This document shows positions 38,905 to 48,648 of a DNA stretch of 64,000 nucleotides, one piece after another. Positions within the stretch are counted from its first letter, which is position 1. Every line of letters starts with the position of its first letter. The notes below the pieces were generated by a model. The model saw only the letters and a program-made list of their open reading frames with translations. It searched no databases and was not told where the DNA came from. The stretch covers positions 1-64,000 of the forward strand of contig NZ_JABGCI010000012.1 of NCBI RefSeq assembly GCF_019799905.1, given 5' to 3'. The stretch comes from Trujillonella endophytica (GTDB taxonomy: Bacteria > Actinomycetota > Actinomycetes > Mycobacteriales > Geodermatophilaceae). The position numbers and the translations under genes were made by a program.

Positions 38905-40470
38905 ATGGCCGCAGACCCGTCCGGCGGGGAGAGCGCGCCGGGCGGCCTCGCCGAGGTGGCCCGGCGGCACCCCGACCGCCCGGCGGTGGTCACCCCCGAC
39001 GGCGAGGTGATCGGCTTCGGGGCCCTCGGCGCCCGGGTGAACGCGGTCTCGCACCACCTGCGTGCCCTGGGGCTCGGCGAGGGGGACGTCGTCGCGGCGG
39101 TCGTGCCGAACGGTCCGGAGTACCTCGAGCTCGTGCTGGCCACGGCGCAGGTGGGGATGTACTTCGTGCCGGTCAACCGGCACCTGTCCCCGCCCGAGGT
39201 CGCCTTCATCGTCGGCGACAGCGGCGCCCGGGTCCTGGTCGCCGACGCCGGCACGGCCGCGGAGCTCCCCGCGGAGGTCCTCCCCCGGCACCGGTTCACC
39301 GTCGGCGGCACGGCGGCCGGCTGGCGGCCCTACGCCGAGCTGGGCGCCGGGCACCCTCCCTCGGCGCCGGAGGACCGCACCGCCGGCCAGGTCATGGCCT
39401 ACACCTCCGGGACCACCGGGCGGCCGAAGGGCGTGCGGCGGGCCCTCCCCGGTGTGCCACCGGAGGCCGCCCTGACCCGCGCCCAGGGCCTGATCCTCCG
39501 GTACGGCGCCCGGCCGGGAACGGGCGTGCACCTGGTCTGCTCGCCGCTGTACCACGCCGCGCCGGGCAGCCACGCCGTCGGCTTCCTGCACCTCGGGCAC
39601 ACGGTCGTCATCGAGCGGTCCTTCGACGCGGAGACGTTCCTGCGGGACGTCGAGGCGCACCGGGTCACCAGCACGCACATGGTCCCGACGCACTTCCACC
39701 GGATCCTCGCGCTGCCCGAGGCGACCCGCCGGCGCCACGACACCTCCAGCCTGCGGATCGTCGCCCACGCCGGCGCCCCCTGCCCGGTCGACGTCAAGCG
39801 CCGCATGCTCGAGGAGTGGGGGCCGGTCCTCTGGGAGTACCTGGGCTCGACCGAGGGCGTGGTCACGCTGGTCTCCCCGCAGGAGTGGCCCGCGAAGCCC
39901 GGCACGGTGGGGCGCCCCCTGCCCGGCATGGTGGTCTCGATCGTGGGGGACGACGGCGCGGAGGCCGCGGCGGGCGAGCCCGGCACCATCTGGTTCGGCG
40001 TCCAGGGCGCGCCGCCGTCGTTCGAGTACCACGGCGACCCGCAGAAGACGGCCGAGAGCCGCCGCGGGGACCTGGTGACGGCCGGCGACTCCGGGTTCGT
40101 GGACGACGACGGCTACGTGTTCCTGCTCGACCGCCGGACCGACCTCGTCATCACCGGCGGGGTGAACGTCTACCCCGCCGAGGTCGAGCAGCACCTGCTC
40201 GCCCACCCCGCCGTGCACGACGCCGCGGTCGTCGGCCTGCCCGACCCGGAGTGGGGCCAGTCGGTGCTCGCCGTCGTCCAGCCGGCCCCCGGGACCGCGG
40301 CCGACGACGCCCTGCGTGCGGAGCTCGAGGCGCACTGCCACCGCGGTCTCGCCGCCTTCAAGCGGCCGCGGCGGATCGAGTTCGTCGCCGACTTCCCGCG
40401 GACGGAGTCGGGCAAGCTGCAGCGGCGGCGGATCCGCGACCTGTTCGCCGGGGCCGCCGCGCCGGAGTGA
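38905..40470 (+). CDS. AMP-forming acyl-CoA synthetase (FadD-like)
   Basis: 521 residues from ATG at 38905, chosen because AGGGGG lies five bases upstream; an in-frame ATG at 38854 would add 17 residues and overlaps the inverted repeat. Motifs are YTSGTTGRPKGVRR, WEYLGSTEGVVTL, TAGDSGFVDDDGYVF, ITGGVNVYPAEVEQHL, and FKRPRRIEF with ESGKLQRRRI at the C-terminus. It resembles actinobacterial FadD enzymes acting on bulky acids. It begins an operon with the MFE-2-type SDR (48 bp gap) and the hydratase, giving activation, hydration and oxidation steps in one unit. Confidence 0.9.
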   Translation: MAADPSGGESAPGGLAEVARRHPDRPAVVTPDGEVIGFGALGARVNAVSHHLRALGLGEGDVVAAVVPNGPEYLELVLATAQVGMYFVPVNRHLSPPEVAFIVGDSGARVLVADAGTAAELPAEVLPRHRFTVGGTAAGWRPYAELGAGHPPSAPEDRTAGQVMAYTSGTTGRPKGVRRALPGVPPEAALTRAQGLILRYGARPGTGVHLVCSPLYHAAPGSHAVGFLHLGHTVVIERSFDAETFLRDVEAHRVTSTHMVPTHFHRILALPEATRRRHDTSSLRIVAHAGAPCPVDVKRRMLEEWGPVLWEYLGSTEGVVTLVSPQEWPAKPGTVGRPLPGMVVSIVGDDGAEAAAGEPGTIWFGVQGAPPSFEYHGDPQKTAESRRGDLVTAGDSGFVDDDGYVFLLDRRTDLVITGGVNVYPAEVEQHLLAHPAVHDAAVVGLPDPEWGQSVLAVVQPAPGTAADDALRAELEAHCHRGLAAFKRPRRIEFVADFPRTESGKLQRRRIRDLFAGAAAPE

Positions 40471-40518
40471 GCCGCCGGCAGCGGGGCCGGCGGTACCGGA
40501 CGTCCGAGGAGGACACCA

Positions 40519-41439
40519 GTGGATCGGATCTGCGAGGGCCGCGTGGCCGTCGTCACCGGGGCGGGCCGCGGCCTGGGCCGCTCGCACGCCCTGGAGCTGG
40601 CCCGGCAGGGGGCCCGCGTCGTGGTCAACGACCTGGGCGGCGGGCCGGACGGCACGGGCAGCGACCCCGCGGTGGCCGAGGCCGTCGCCGAGGAGATCCG
40701 CGCGGCCGGGGGCGAGGCCGTCGCCAGCGGGCACGACGTCGCCGACTCCGACGCGGCGCGCGAGCTGGTCCGGCTGGCGGTCGACACGTTCGGCGGTCTC
40801 GACGTCCTGGTCGCCAACGCCGGGATCCTGCGCGACCGGACCCTGGCGGGGATGACCGACGAGGACTGGGACACGGTGGTGCGGGTGCACCTCCGGGGCA
40901 CCTTCGCCCCGGCCCGGGCCGCCGCGGCCCACTGGCGCGACCGGGCCAAGGCGACCGGCGCCGGCGTCGACGGCCGGCTCATCTGCACCACGTCACCGGT
41001 CGGGCTCTACGGCAACTTCGGCCAGACCAACTACATCGCCGCCAAGGGCGGGATCGCCTCCTTCACCCTGGGCGCCGCACCGGAGCTGGCCCGGTACGGC
41101 GTCACGGTGAACACGATCGCGCCGACGGCGGCGACCCGGCTCGTCCTGGGTCTCGTGACCGGCGAGGCGGCCGAGGAGCTCGCCACGAAGTTCGACCCCG
41201 CGTTCGTCTCCCCCGTCGTCGCCTGGCTCGCGAGCCCGCAGAGCGCGGCGGTCACCGGCCGGGTCTTCGACGTCCGCGGCAACCGGGTCGCGCTCGTCGA
41301 GTCGTGGCGGATCGGCGCCGAGGTGCTGCGCGACGAGCCCTGGGACGCCGCAGCGCTCGGCGACGTCGTCTCCGACCTCGTGGCGAAGGCGGCACCCAAC
41401 CCCGACATCAGCGGGTACGTGCAGGACGGGGGTCGCTGA
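40519..41439 (+). CDS. SDR dehydrogenase, MFE-2 type
   Basis: 306 residues from GTG at 40519, with GGAGGA six bases upstream. VAVVTGAGRGLGRSHALELA and VVVNDLGGG match the hydroxyacyl-CoA dehydrogenase part of multifunctional enzyme 2. Catalytic residues lie in TTSPVGLYGNFGQTNYIAAK. The adjacent gene encodes the hydratase-2-like partner, so together they equal a split MFE-2 that hydrates a 2-enoyl-CoA to the (R)-3-hydroxyacyl-CoA and oxidises it. The gene ends 1 bp before the hydratase ATG. Confidence 0.9.
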   Translation: MDRICEGRVAVVTGAGRGLGRSHALELARQGARVVVNDLGGGPDGTGSDPAVAEAVAEEIRAAGGEAVASGHDVADSDAARELVRLAVDTFGGLDVLVANAGILRDRTLAGMTDEDWDTVVRVHLRGTFAPARAAAAHWRDRAKATGAGVDGRLICTTSPVGLYGNFGQTNYIAAKGGIASFTLGAAPELARYGVTVNTIAPTAATRLVLGLVTGEAAEELATKFDPAFVSPVVAWLASPQSAAVTGRVFDVRGNRVALVESWRIGAEVLRDEPWDAAALGDVVSDLVAKAAPNPDISGYVQDGGR

Positions 41440-41440
41440 G

Positions 41441-42298
41441 ATGCCGCTGGACCTCGACGCCGTCGGCCAGGAGTGGGACGCCGGCCGGAGCACCTGGACG
41501 TCGAAGGACGCCCTGCTCTACGCGCTCGGCGTGGGCGCCGGCGCTCCCGACCCGCTCGACGAGCTGCAGTTCACCACCGAGAACACCCACGAGGTGCCGC
41601 AGCGCGTGCTGCCCACCTTCGCCGTCGTGGCCGGGGGCTGGACCGGGACGGGCGGCGCCGGACCGTCGCTCGGCGACTTCCCGCTGCAGGCGATCCTGCA
41701 CGCCGAGCAGTCGGTGACGCTGCACGGCGAGCTGCCCGCCGAGGGCAGCGTCCGCCTCACCTCGTCGGTCACCGGCATGTACGACAAGGGCCGCGACGCG
41801 CTCATCGTGACCGAGGGCCGCGCCCGCGACGCGGTCACCGGCGCGCCCCTGTACGAGACCTCGGCGACGATCTTCGTGCGGGGCGAGGGCGGCTGGGGCG
41901 GCGACCGGGGACCGAGCACGCCGTGGGCGGTGCCCGACCGCCCCGCCGACTCCGTGGTCACCTATGCGACCCGCACGGACCAGGCGCTGCTCTACCGGCT
42001 CTCGGGTGACCGCAACCCGCTGCACTCCGACCCGTGGCTGGCGCGGCAGGCCGGCCTGGACCGGCCGATCCTGCACGGCCTGTGCACCTACGGGTTCACC
42101 GGCCGCGCCCTGCTGCACACCGTCTGCGGCTCCGACCCGGCCCGCTTCGGCAGCATCTCGGCCCGGTTCTCGGCGCCGGTCCTGCCCGGTCAGGAGCTGA
42201 CCGTGCACATGTGGACCGAGGAGGACGGGTGCCTGTTCCAGACCCGGGTCGGCGACACCGTCGTCCTCGATCGCGGCCGGCTCACGATCGCGGGGTGA
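41441..42298 (+). CDS. MaoC-like enoyl-CoA hydratase 2 (double hotdog)
   Basis: 285 residues from ATG at 41441, with a GGGGG stretch upstream. The C-terminal hotdog carries the hydratase-2 motif YRLSGDRNPLHSDP with D190, N192 and H195; the N-terminal hotdog is degenerate as in eukaryotic and actinobacterial hydratase 2. It hydrates trans-2-enoyl-CoA to (3R)-hydroxyacyl-CoA. It is immediately downstream of its expected partner dehydrogenase and is convergent with the crotonase at 42341 after 42 bp. Confidence 0.9.
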   Translation: MPLDLDAVGQEWDAGRSTWTSKDALLYALGVGAGAPDPLDELQFTTENTHEVPQRVLPTFAVVAGGWTGTGGAGPSLGDFPLQAILHAEQSVTLHGELPAEGSVRLTSSVTGMYDKGRDALIVTEGRARDAVTGAPLYETSATIFVRGEGGWGGDRGPSTPWAVPDRPADSVVTYATRTDQALLYRLSGDRNPLHSDPWLARQAGLDRPILHGLCTYGFTGRALLHTVCGSDPARFGSISARFSAPVLPGQELTVHMWTEEDGCLFQTRVGDTVVLDRGRLTIAG

Positions 42299-42340
42299 CC
42301 GCTGGCCCGGCGGAGGTCGGGTGGTGGTCCGGCAGGCGCG

Positions 42341-43108
42341 TCACGGGCGCTCGGTCAGCGCGCGGAACTCGCGGGTCTCCGCGGCGTGGGCGTCGGCCAG
42401 CGAGCCGCGCAGGGTCGCGGCGACCACCCGCTTGACCGCGGCGACCGCCCGCGGGTCGTTGGCGGCGATCTGCTCGGCGACTGTCAGTGCCCGCGACAGC
42501 GCCGTCCCGTCGGGGACGACCTCGCTGACGAACCCCCGGTCCCGCAGGTCGGCCGCCCCGAACCGGGCCCCGGTGAGCAGCACCTGCATCGCGGCGGCGT
42601 AGCCGATCTGGCGGGGCAGCCGGGCCACCGACCCGCCACTCGCGATGAACCCGTGCCGCACCTCGGGCAGGGCGAACACCGCCGACTCCCCCGCTATCCG
42701 CACGTCGGTCGCGCCGACCAGCTCCATGCCCGCGCCCATGCAGACCCCCTCCACGGCGGCCACCACCGGGACCTCCAGGTCGGCGTCCCGGAGCACGGCG
42801 GCGTTCACCGTCGCCCAGACCGCCCGGCCGCCACCCGCGCCCGACCGGGCGGCCTCGGCCAGGTCCCGCCCGAAGGTCGCCAGGTCCGCGCCGGAGGAGA
42901 AGTCCGCCCCGCCGGTCACCACGCAGGCCCGCGCCCCGCTGCCGGCCACCTCCGCCCAGGCCGCGGCCAGCTCCCGGAAGCCCTCGAGCGTGAGAGCGTT
43001 GCGCCGCTCCGGGCGGTGCAGCGTCACCTGGACCACGTGCGGCAGCGGCCGGCTCAGTTCGATCACCCCGCGATCGAAGCACCTCAACCCATAGTGATCG
43101 CTATCCAT
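42341..43108 (-). CDS. Enoyl-CoA hydratase/isomerase with intact glutamates
   Basis: 255 residues from ATG at 43108; no ribosome binding site is visible, and a GTG at codon 15 is an alternative start. Crotonase motifs: HRPERRNALTLEGF, GGADFSSGADLATF, and VEGVCMGAGMELVGATDVRI. Both catalytic glutamates are present, E129 in GMEL and E149 in ALPEV, in contrast to the crotonase at 3469. Hydration of an enoyl-CoA or double-bond isomerisation is expected. It is divergent from the SDR at 43172 across 63 bp. Confidence 0.88.
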   Translation of the reverse strand: MDSDHYGLRCFDRGVIELSRPLPHVVQVTLHRPERRNALTLEGFRELAAAWAEVAGSGARACVVTGGADFSSGADLATFGRDLAEAARSGAGGGRAVWATVNAAVLRDADLEVPVVAAVEGVCMGAGMELVGATDVRIAGESAVFALPEVRHGFIASGGSVARLPRQIGYAAAMQVLLTGARFGAADLRDRGFVSEVVPDGTALSRALTVAEQIAANDPRAVAAVKRVVAATLRGSLADAHAAETREFRALTERP

Positions 43109-43171
43109 CTTGGTTAAGTTGGCAATGACAGCGTCGTCGCGCCGCGCAGCGGCTGAGCAGAGGGGCACTCG

Positions 43172-44014
43172 GTGGAACAGCTGAGCGGGAGGACCGCCGT
43201 CGTCACCGGAGGCGGGAACGGGATCGGGCTGGCCACGGGCCGGCGGCTGGCGCGCGAGGGCATGCGGGTCGTGCTCGCCGACCGCGACGCCGAGGCCGTC
43301 GGGGCCGCCGAGGCGGAGCTGCGCGGCGAGGGCCTCGAGGTGACCGGCGTGCCGGCCGACGTGTCGGATCCGGACGCGAACCAGCGGCTGGCCGACGTCG
43401 CCTTCGAGACCTACGGCGGCGTGCACGTGCTCCACCTCAACGCCGGCATCGGCGGCACCCAGCCGCTGCTGGACCCGGAGACGAAGACCTGGGAGCGGGT
43501 CGTCGGGGTCAACCTGCTCGGGGTGGTGTGGGGCATCAAGGCGTTCGTCCCGCGCATGGTCGCCTCCGGCGAGGAGGGCCTGGTGATCGCCACCAGCTCC
43601 GGCGCCGGGGCCGAGGGGACCTCCTACCGGTCGGCGCCCTACGCGGCGACGAAGAACGCCGTCGTCTCCGTGATGGAGGCCCTCTACGGGGAGCTGAAGG
43701 ACGTCGGGGCGGCCGTGCGCGCGGCGGTCCTCTTCCCGCCGCTGACCGAGAGCAGCATGGGCAACCCTCGCGTCGAGGCGTGGCTGCGCGACAACGGCGT
43801 CCCCACCACCCTGATGCAGCCCGCGGACGTCGCCGAGTTGCTGCTCGACGGCATCCGCAACGAGCGCTTCTACATCCGCATCGGCGAGAAGCAGAACGAG
43901 GGCCTGTTCGACGGCGCGCTCTCCGCCGAGTACTTCGCCTGGAACGAGGGTGTCATCCGCGGCCGCGCCGAGGCCCAGCTCGCCGACACCTCCCCCGACG
44001 GCCACCTGTGGTGA
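43172..44014 (+). CDS. SDR-family oxidoreductase
   Basis: 280 residues from GTG at 43172, with GAGGGG upstream. VVTGGGNGIGLATG, LNAGIGG, the catalytic TSSGAGAEG and PYAATKNAV are classical. The C-terminus is atypical: instead of the usual VDGG end it continues through RFYIRIGEKQNEG to a Trp-ending tail, as in a subgroup of larger actinobacterial SDRs. It is the first gene of the second Mo-hydroxylase unit, followed after 7 bp by the FAD subunit, so it may oxidise the alcohol made by that enzyme. Confidence 0.85.
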   Translation: MEQLSGRTAVVTGGGNGIGLATGRRLAREGMRVVLADRDAEAVGAAEAELRGEGLEVTGVPADVSDPDANQRLADVAFETYGGVHVLHLNAGIGGTQPLLDPETKTWERVVGVNLLGVVWGIKAFVPRMVASGEEGLVIATSSGAGAEGTSYRSAPYAATKNAVVSVMEALYGELKDVGAAVRAAVLFPPLTESSMGNPRVEAWLRDNGVPTTLMQPADVAELLLDGIRNERFYIRIGEKQNEGLFDGALSAEYFAWNEGVIRGRAEAQLADTSPDGHLW

Positions 44015-44021
44015 CCCGCCG

Positions 44022-44905
44022 GTGAAGCCCGCGGAGTTCGAGCACCACGCCGCCTGCTCGCTCGAGGAGGCGCTGACGCTGCTCACCGAGCTGGGCGACG
44101 ACGTCAAGGTGCTCGCCGGGGGCCAGAGCCTGGTGCCGCTGCTGGCGCTGCGACTGGCCACCCCCGGCCACCTCGTCGACATCAACGGCGTGACGGAGCT
44201 GGCCACCATCGCGAACGGGGACGGGCTGCGCATCGGGGCCACGACCCGCCACCGCCAGGTGGAGCGGTCCCCCGAGGTCGCCGCGGCCAACCCGCTGCTG
44301 GCCGCCGCGGTGCGCCGCATCGGGCACACGGCCATCCGCAACCGCGGGACGATCGGCGGCACGGTGGCCCACGCCGACCCGGCCGCCGAGATCCCCGCGG
44401 TGATGGTCCTGCTCGACGGCTCGGTGGAGACCCGGAGCAGCGCCGGCGGCCGCACCATCGCCGCCGCCGACCTCTTCGACGGCTACTTCACCACCACGCT
44501 GGAGCCCGACGAGCTGCTGACGACCGTGCACGTGCCGGCGCTGCCCGCGGGCACCGGCTGGTCGGTCCAGCAGTTCAGCCGCCGCAGCGGCGACTACGGC
44601 ATCGTCACCGTGCTCGCGACCCTCGCCCTCGGCGGCGGCGGGCGGGTCTCCGCGGCCCGCGTGGCCTACGCCGGCGTGGACGCCCTCCCCGTGCGCTCGG
44701 CGGTCGCGGAGTCCGCGCTGGTCGGGCAGACCCCGTCGGACGAGCTGTGGACGTCGGTCGGGCACGACGCGGCCGCCGTCCTCGAGCCCGGCAGCGACCT
44801 CAACGGCTCGGCCGACTACCGGCGGCACCTCGCCGCCACGCTCACGGCCCGCGCCCTCCGACAGGCCACCGAGCGGGCCGGTACGACAGAGAGCCTGGAG
44901 CAGGC

Positions 44906-44909
<4 letters not shown>
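44022..44909 (+). CDS. Molybdenum hydroxylase FAD-binding medium subunit (second set)
   Basis: 295 residues from GTG at 44022. FAD motifs are KVLAGGQSLVPLLALRL and NRGTIGGTVAHADPAAE. It is clearly homologous to the first set (25629-26510) but diverged, especially in the C-terminal third, so it is not a recent duplicate. It overlaps the small subunit by ATGA. Confidence 0.93.
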
Positions 44910-45438
<529 letters not shown>

Positions 45439-45442
<4 letters not shown>

Positions 45443-47787
45443 GGATGGTCGGCGCGAAGGTCCCCCGGGTGGAGGACCGCCGGATCCTGACCGGTCGCGG
45501 CCACTACGTCGACGACGTGCAGCTGCCCCGCATGGTGCACGCGACGTTCCTGCGCAGCCCGGTCCCGCACGGGCGCATCACGCACCTGGACGTGTCGGCG
45601 GCACGGTCGGCGCCGGGCGTGCACGCCGTCTACACGGGCGCGGACATGAAGGCACTGAGCAAGCCGATCCGCAGCCCCCTCTCCCAGGGCGCCATCCCGG
45701 AGATCTACCCGCTGGTGACCGACCGCGTGCTGTTCGTCGGCGACCTGGTGGCGATGGTCGTGGCCGACAGCCGGTACCTGGCCGAGGACGCCGCCGGGAT
45801 GATCGACGTCGAGTACGAGGACCTGCCCGTCGTCATCGACTACGCGGCCGCCCTGGACCCGTCGGTGCCGCCGCTGTTCCCCGACCTGGAGAGCAACGTG
45901 CTGCACACGGCCACGAAGGAGGCCGGCGACGTCGACGCCGCCTTCGCCGCGGCCGACCGGGTCCTCGAGGTCACCCTCAGCCAGCACCGCATCGCCAACG
46001 TGCCGATCGAGACCCGCGGCGGCGTGGCCGACTACGACCCGGGCTCCGGCGAGCTGACCCTGCACGCGGCCACCCAGGCGCCGCACGGCCTGCGGCTGCA
46101 GATGGCGAACACGCTGGACCACCCGATGGACCGGCTGCGGGTGCTCACCCAGGACGTCGGCGGCGCCTTCGGGCTCAAGGGCAACATCTTCCGGGAGGAC
46201 TTCTGCCTGGCGCTGGCCGCCAGGCAGCTGGCCCGGCCGGTGAAGTGGATCGAGGACCGCAACGAGCACCTCATGGCCTCCGGCCACGCCCGCGAGGAGC
46301 GGATCAGCGCGCGGGTGGCGGTCACCGACGACGGCGACATCCTCGGTCTCACGGCGGAGCTCGACCTCGACCACGGCGCCTACCCCGGCATGCCGTTCTC
46401 GGCGACGTCGTTCACCGGGGTCATCTCGCTGCTGATGCCCGGGCCCTACAAGATCCGCGGGTACCGCTGCGACACCCGTGTCGTCGCGACCAACAAGGCC
46501 ACCTACGTGGCCTACCGCGGCCCGTGGGCCATGGAGACCTGGACCCGCGAGCGGCTGATCGACATGGTCGCCACGGAGCTCGGCCTCGACCCGGCGGAGG
46601 TGCGGCGGCGGAACCTGCTCGAGGGTGCCGACGACGACCGCATGGTCACCGGCCCCACCGTCCGCGGCATCACCACCCGGCACTGCCTGGACACCGCACT
46701 CGAGCGGATCGACTACGCCGGCTTCCGGCGGGAGCAGGAGGCCGCGCGCGCCGAGGGCCGGTACCTCGGCATCGGCATGGCCGCGTTCATCGAGAACGCC
46801 CCCGGGCCCAAGGAGATGCGGCCGAACGGCGGCTTCACCGGCGGCGAGGCCGCGCGGGTGCGGCTGGAGATGGACGGCCGGCTGACCGTCTTCACCGCGC
46901 AGTCGCCGCACGGGCAGGGGCACGAGACGACGCTGGCCCAGCTCGCCGCCGACGAGATGGGCGTGCCGTTCGAGCAGGTCCGCGTCGTCCACGGCGACAC
47001 CCAGGTCACCCCCTTCAACATCCTGGGCACCGGCGGCAGTCGCGCCGCGACCTGGGGCAGCGGGGCGACCATGGTGGCCACCCGCAAGCTGCGGCAGAAG
47101 GTGCTGGCCATCGCCGCGGGGCAGCTGGAGATCGACCCGGCCGACCTGCAGATCGTCGACGGCGTCGTCAGCCCGAAGGGCGTGCCGGGCAAGGAGATCC
47201 CGCTGGCCCGGCTCGCCGGGCAGATGACCCTGATGCCGCAGACGGCGCCGCCCGGCACGGACGCCAACCTGCAGGCCGAGGAGCGCTTCACCGGCGAGGA
47301 GACCACCGGCAGCGGCTGGTCCGGCGGCGTGCACGCCTGCATCGTCGAGGTCGACCTCGGCACCGGCGGGGTGGAGATCAAGCGCTGGGTCGTCGTCGAG
47401 GACTGCGGCCGGATCATCAACCCGGCGATCGTCGACGGGCAGATCCGCGGCGGGGTCGCGCAGGGCATCGGGCAGGTCCTGTACGAGCGGATCCCCTACG
47501 ACGACGAGGGCACGTTCATGGCGGGCACGTTCATGGACTACCTGCTGCCGACGTCGGCCGAGATCCCGGAGATCGAGATCGTGCACGTCGAGCCCGAGGA
47601 CGACGAGGTCGACGGCGGCGTCGGCTTCCGCGGGGTCGGCGAGGGCGGCATGATCGTCGCCCCCGCGACGCTGACCAACGCGATCTCCGACGCGCTGGCA
47701 CCGTTCGGGGCGCGGGTCACCGAGCAGTACCTGCCGCCGGCGGAGGTGCTCCGGCTCGCGGGTGTCGTCGGAGCGGGCGCGGCCTGA
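45439..47787 (+). CDS. Molybdenum hydroxylase large subunit (second set)
   Basis: 782 residues from ATG at 45439. Cofactor-binding motifs are GGAFG at 241-245, AYRGPW at 358-363 and GEGG at 734-737 with the active-site Glu. As in the first set, the CO dehydrogenase AYRCSFR loop is absent, so it should hydroxylate an organic substrate. The operon order SDR-M-S-L is the same M-S-L order as at 22655-26510 on the other strand. A strong hairpin follows the stop. Confidence 0.93.
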
Positions 47788-47806
47788 CGCTCGCCGCCGT
47801 CGTGCG

Positions 47807-47843
47807 CCTGTCCACCTCTCGACCGCGTCGAGAGGTGGACAGG
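47807..47843. terminator. Hairpin terminator between convergent operons
   Basis: CCTGTCCACCTCTCGAC (47807-47823) and GTCGAGAGGTGGACAGG (47827-47843) form a perfect 17-bp stem with a CGC loop, 20 bp after the Mo-hydroxylase large-subunit stop and 28 bp before the convergent SDR stop. It should act in both directions. Confidence 0.8.
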
Positions 47844-47871
47844 TGCACACCGGCAGAGGGAACCGCCCCCG

Positions 47872-48648
47872 TCACCAGACGAGGGGCCGGGCTCCCCCGC
47901 CGGTCACCCGCACGACCTGGCCGCTGACGTACCGGGCGGCGTCGGACGCCAGGAAGGCCACGACCTCCGCGACGTCCTCGGGGGTGCACACCCGCCCGGC
48001 CGCCGCCCCCTCGGCGAAGCGCGCCACCGCGGCGTCGTCGAAGATCGCCCGCACTCCCTCGGTGAGCACGAACCCGGGAGCGACGACGTTGCTGCGGATG
48101 CCCCGGGTGCCGTAGTTGGCCGCCGTGTACGCCGACAGGGTCTCCAGCGCGGCCTTCGCCGTCCCGTAGGCGACGTGCGAGCCGGTCGGGTTCACCGCCG
48201 CGCCGGACGACGTGCTGACGATCGACCCGCCGCCGGTCTCGATCATCGCCGGGATCGCGTGCCGGCAGCCGTACACCGCGGCCATCACGACCATGTCGAA
48301 GGCGCCGCGCCAGGCCTCGTCCGGGGTGCCGACGGTGTCGGTGTCCAGCGGGAACTGCGTGACGGCGTTGTTGTGCAGCACGTCGAGGCGGCCGAAGGCG
48401 TCCAGCGCCGTCGTCACCAGGCCGGCGACGGCGTCCTCGTCGGTGACGTCGGCGTCCCGGGCCACCGCCGCCTCCCCCAACTCTGCCGCGACCCGCTCCA
48501 CGCCGAGGCCGTCGACGTCGGCCAGCACCACGCGCGCGCCCTGCGCGACCAGCAGGCGGCCGGTGGCCGCGCCGATCCCGCGCGCCGCCCCGGTGACGAT
48601 CGCGACCCGGCCGGCCAGCGGCCCGCCGGTGACCGGCCCGACGGTCAC
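47872..48648 (-). CDS. SDR-family oxidoreductase
   Basis: 258 residues from GTG at 48648 (GTGA overlap with the VOC-NTF2 gene). VAIVTGAARGIGAATG, HNNAVTQ in place of NNAG, the catalytic STSSGAAVNP and AYGTAKAA, and YVSGQVVRVTGGG at the end. It forms a two-gene minus-strand operon with the VOC-SnoaL fusion. Confidence 0.87.
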   Translation of the reverse strand: MTVGPVTGGPLAGRVAIVTGAARGIGAATGRLLVAQGARVVLADVDGLGVERVAAELGEAAVARDADVTDEDAVAGLVTTALDAFGRLDVLHNNAVTQFPLDTDTVGTPDEAWRGAFDMVVMAAVYGCRHAIPAMIETGGGSIVSTSSGAAVNPTGSHVAYGTAKAALETLSAYTAANYGTRGIRSNVVAPGFVLTEGVRAIFDDAAVARFAEGAAAGRVCTPEDVAEVVAFLASDAARYVSGQVVRVTGGGARPLVW

